This document shows, one piece after another, positions 62,833 to 64,000 of a stretch of 64,000 bases of DNA. Source of the DNA: Microvirga sp. 17 mud 1-3 (GTDB lineage Bacteria > Pseudomonadota > Alphaproteobacteria > Rhizobiales > Beijerinckiaceae); NCBI RefSeq assembly GCF_003151255.1, contig NZ_CP029481.1, forward strand, positions 1,736,001 through 1,800,000. Reading direction: 5' to 3'. Numbering within the stretch: position 1 is the first letter of the stretch; each line of letters starts with the position of its first letter. A program made the position numbers and the translations under genes. The notes below the pieces were generated by a model. It searched no databases. It saw nothing but the letters and a program-made list of their open reading frames with translations, and was not told the DNA's origin.

Positions 62833-63564
62833 TTAGTACGACGAGAACTTGTAGTTCAGGCCGGCGCGGATGACGCCGAACTCGGCGCTGTTCTTGTCGC
62901 CGTAGTAGCCGTAGTAGTTGTTCTTCGTGTCGAGGTTCACGTACAGACCTTCGACCTTCGCGGTCAGGTTGTTCGTGAAGGCGTACTCGACGCCGCCGCC
63001 GAGGGTCCAGCCGGTGCTCGTGCCGTTGTCCGAGCCATAGTAGTAGGCCAAGCCCGGGTAGTAAGCAGCGCTCGAGCCGTTGGCCACGTCGCCGTAAGCG
63101 AAACCGCCGGTGACATAGATGAGGGCGCGGTCGAAGGCCACACCGGCGCGGGCGCGGACGGTGCCGAACCAGTTGCCGTTGTTGCTGTCGCGGTAGTAGC
63201 CGCCCAGGTAGTAGTTCTGGTTGCCGCCGCCGATGTCTGCGTACTGGATGTCGGTCTCGAGACCGATCACGAACGCACCCATCTGGTAGTTGTAGCCGAC
63301 CTGGGCGCCGCCGACGAAGCCGCCGTCGCTGCCGCCGCCGCCGTAGTAGCCGAGCAGCGGATCATAGTAGCGGCCGTTGTCGTTGGTGTTCCAGCCATAG
63401 CCGGCGTTCACGCCGACGTAGAACCCGGTCCAAGTGAAGACCGGCACAGCCGCAATCACCGGAACCGGAGCGGCGCGCGACGGAAGGTCGGCAGCCTGAG
63501 CGGCCGAAGCAGCGATAGCCAGGGCCGCCGTACCGGCGAGGAGGCTGAGGAGAGACGAGCGCAT
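62833..63564 (-). CDS. Outer membrane beta-barrel protein (Omp25/Omp31-like)
   Basis: 243-residue outer-membrane protein. The signal peptide ends AAQAAD. The strands include FTWTGFYVGVNAGYGWNTND, GGFVGGAQVGYNYQMGAFVIGLETDIQY and WTLGGGVEYAFTNNLTAKVEGLYV, ending GLNYKFSSY. It is rich in Gly, Tyr and Asn. FYVGVNAGYGW is characteristic of the Rhizobiales Omp25/RopB porin-like family. AGAGGA precedes the ATG at 63564; the frame is open to 63720 through AT-rich promoter DNA. Probably highly expressed. Confidence 0.92.
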   Translation of the reverse strand: MRSSLLSLLAGTAALAIAASAAQAADLPSRAAPVPVIAAVPVFTWTGFYVGVNAGYGWNTNDNGRYYDPLLGYYGGGGSDGGFVGGAQVGYNYQMGAFVIGLETDIQYADIGGGNQNYYLGGYYRDSNNGNWFGTVRARAGVAFDRALIYVTGGFAYGDVANGSSAAYYPGLAYYYGSDNGTSTGWTLGGGVEYAFTNNLTAKVEGLYVNLDTKNNYYGYYGDKNSAEFGVIRAGLNYKFSSY

Positions 63565-64000
63565 GAGAGTTCCTCTTGCTTGAGTTGAGAGCCGCACATT
63601 ACTGAGAGTTATCCAGTTTGGGTATTGCTGTTTAGCAACACCACTAACAAAAACTAAAATGTTACAATTATACGCAATATAGTTACGCTCTACTATATTA
63701 ACCTTCTGAAATAGTATCAAGTTGACGGATCTTGATGCTTGTGCACCAATACCTCAGCGATTTTCCAGCGACACTGGGAACTTGCCTTGAGGAGAGAACT
63801 TAGCCCTGCTGCATCTGCGGCAGGGCTTTTTCGTTCTAGGGCGTCCGCATTCCAAGTGGTCGACAGAACGGCTCGACGCTGTGACGAAATCAGGTACGAC
63901 ATGGGACGCACGGGAGCGATGGCACAGGAGACGGCAATGCATTTCGATCAGGGCTGCAGGACGCAGCATGGAGCCGACAGGGCATTGTCTGCAGGTCGCC
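63565..64000. other. AT-rich upstream region of the porin gene and window end
   Basis: About 435 bp. The first 150 bp are AT-rich and must hold the porin promoter. Reverse-strand frames at 63717-63911 and 63754-63969 are unsupported. A forward-strand terminator at 63802-63832 has no upstream gene that I can see. Confidence 0.5.
63802..63832 (+). terminator. Orphan Rho-independent terminator
   Basis: AGCCCTGC and GCAGGGCT pair over a 10-base loop and run into TTTTTCG on the forward strand. No protein gene ends before it; it may end a small RNA starting in the divergent promoter region. Confidence 0.75.

Noticed and set aside
63717..63969. Reverse-strand frames upstream of the porin gene
   Set aside because: No ribosome-binding site or family-like sequence; one overlaps a terminator-like hairpin.

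Overview
The window reads as chromosomal DNA of a GC-rich alphaproteobacterium of the order Hyphomicrobiales (Rhizobiales), most likely Methylobacteriaceae and possibly Microvirga. This is an inference from gene families: ExoR, BA14K, DUF1236, DUF930, DUF305, DUF882, DUF5939-cyclase, an Omp25-like porin and an alphaproteobacterial PccA/PccB pair. No rRNA, IS element, prophage, integrase or CRISPR array was seen. One tRNA (Leu, GAG anticodon) is present.

Layout. 1-8 kb: the 3' end of pccB and a complete pccA, separated by an AT-rich unknown gene, a reverse-strand hydrolase/ring-cleaving dioxygenase pair (MhqD/MhqO type) and a small unknown gene. A gamma-glutamylcyclotransferase-like gene, a DUF6766 membrane protein, acylphosphatase and a GST follow. 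8-15 kb: an AT-richer RTX secreted protein, a rhodanese, DUF599, DUF3253, a YdcF-like protein, an RraA-like protein, a DUF6454 protein and isovaleryl-CoA dehydrogenase. 15-24 kb: a giant autotransporter, a GH25 lysozyme lipoprotein, the MgtE Mg2+ channel, tRNA-Leu and lipB. 25-34 kb: methylcrotonyl-CoA carboxylase beta, ilvD, exoR, exonuclease III, a ceramidase-like membrane protein, a DHFR-fold protein, two low-complexity small proteins, a ClpP-like peptidase and an old yellow enzyme.

35-42 kb holds the most coherent system: a tightly coupled reverse-strand operon of imelysin, Tat-exported multicopper oxidase, di-heme DUF1111 protein, second imelysin and Tat-exported DUF1513 protein. It looks like a periplasmic iron-handling (copper- and heme-dependent) module. 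Its AT-rich promoter carries TTCTAAAC-type elements that recur as a dyad upstream of a ferric-iron ABC transporter (binding protein plus permease) at 58.6-61.4 kb. This suggests one shared iron-responsive regulon, possibly controlled by Irr.

42-54 kb: small stress/envelope proteins, phosphoglucomutase, a PfkB sugar kinase, a phosphoribosyltransferase, DUF930, DUF882 and L,D-transpeptidase envelope enzymes, and the D-aminopeptidase DppA. 54-55 kb: a copper pair (CopZ-like chaperone and DUF305 protein) behind a MerR/CueR-type operator. 55-64 kb: an adenylate cyclase, a DUF4345 protein, a GST and a GNAT acetyltransferase, the Fe3+ ABC genes, a membrane protein with a cyclic-nucleotide-binding domain, and an Omp25-like outer-membrane protein.

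Main themes are branched-chain amino acid/propionate catabolism (pccAB, ivd, mccB, ilvD), metal handling, and cell envelope. Dedicated transcription factors are almost absent; ExoR is the only recognised regulator. Many starts were reassigned downstream of the longest possible ORF using ribosome-binding sites and signal peptides; the reason is given in each entry.
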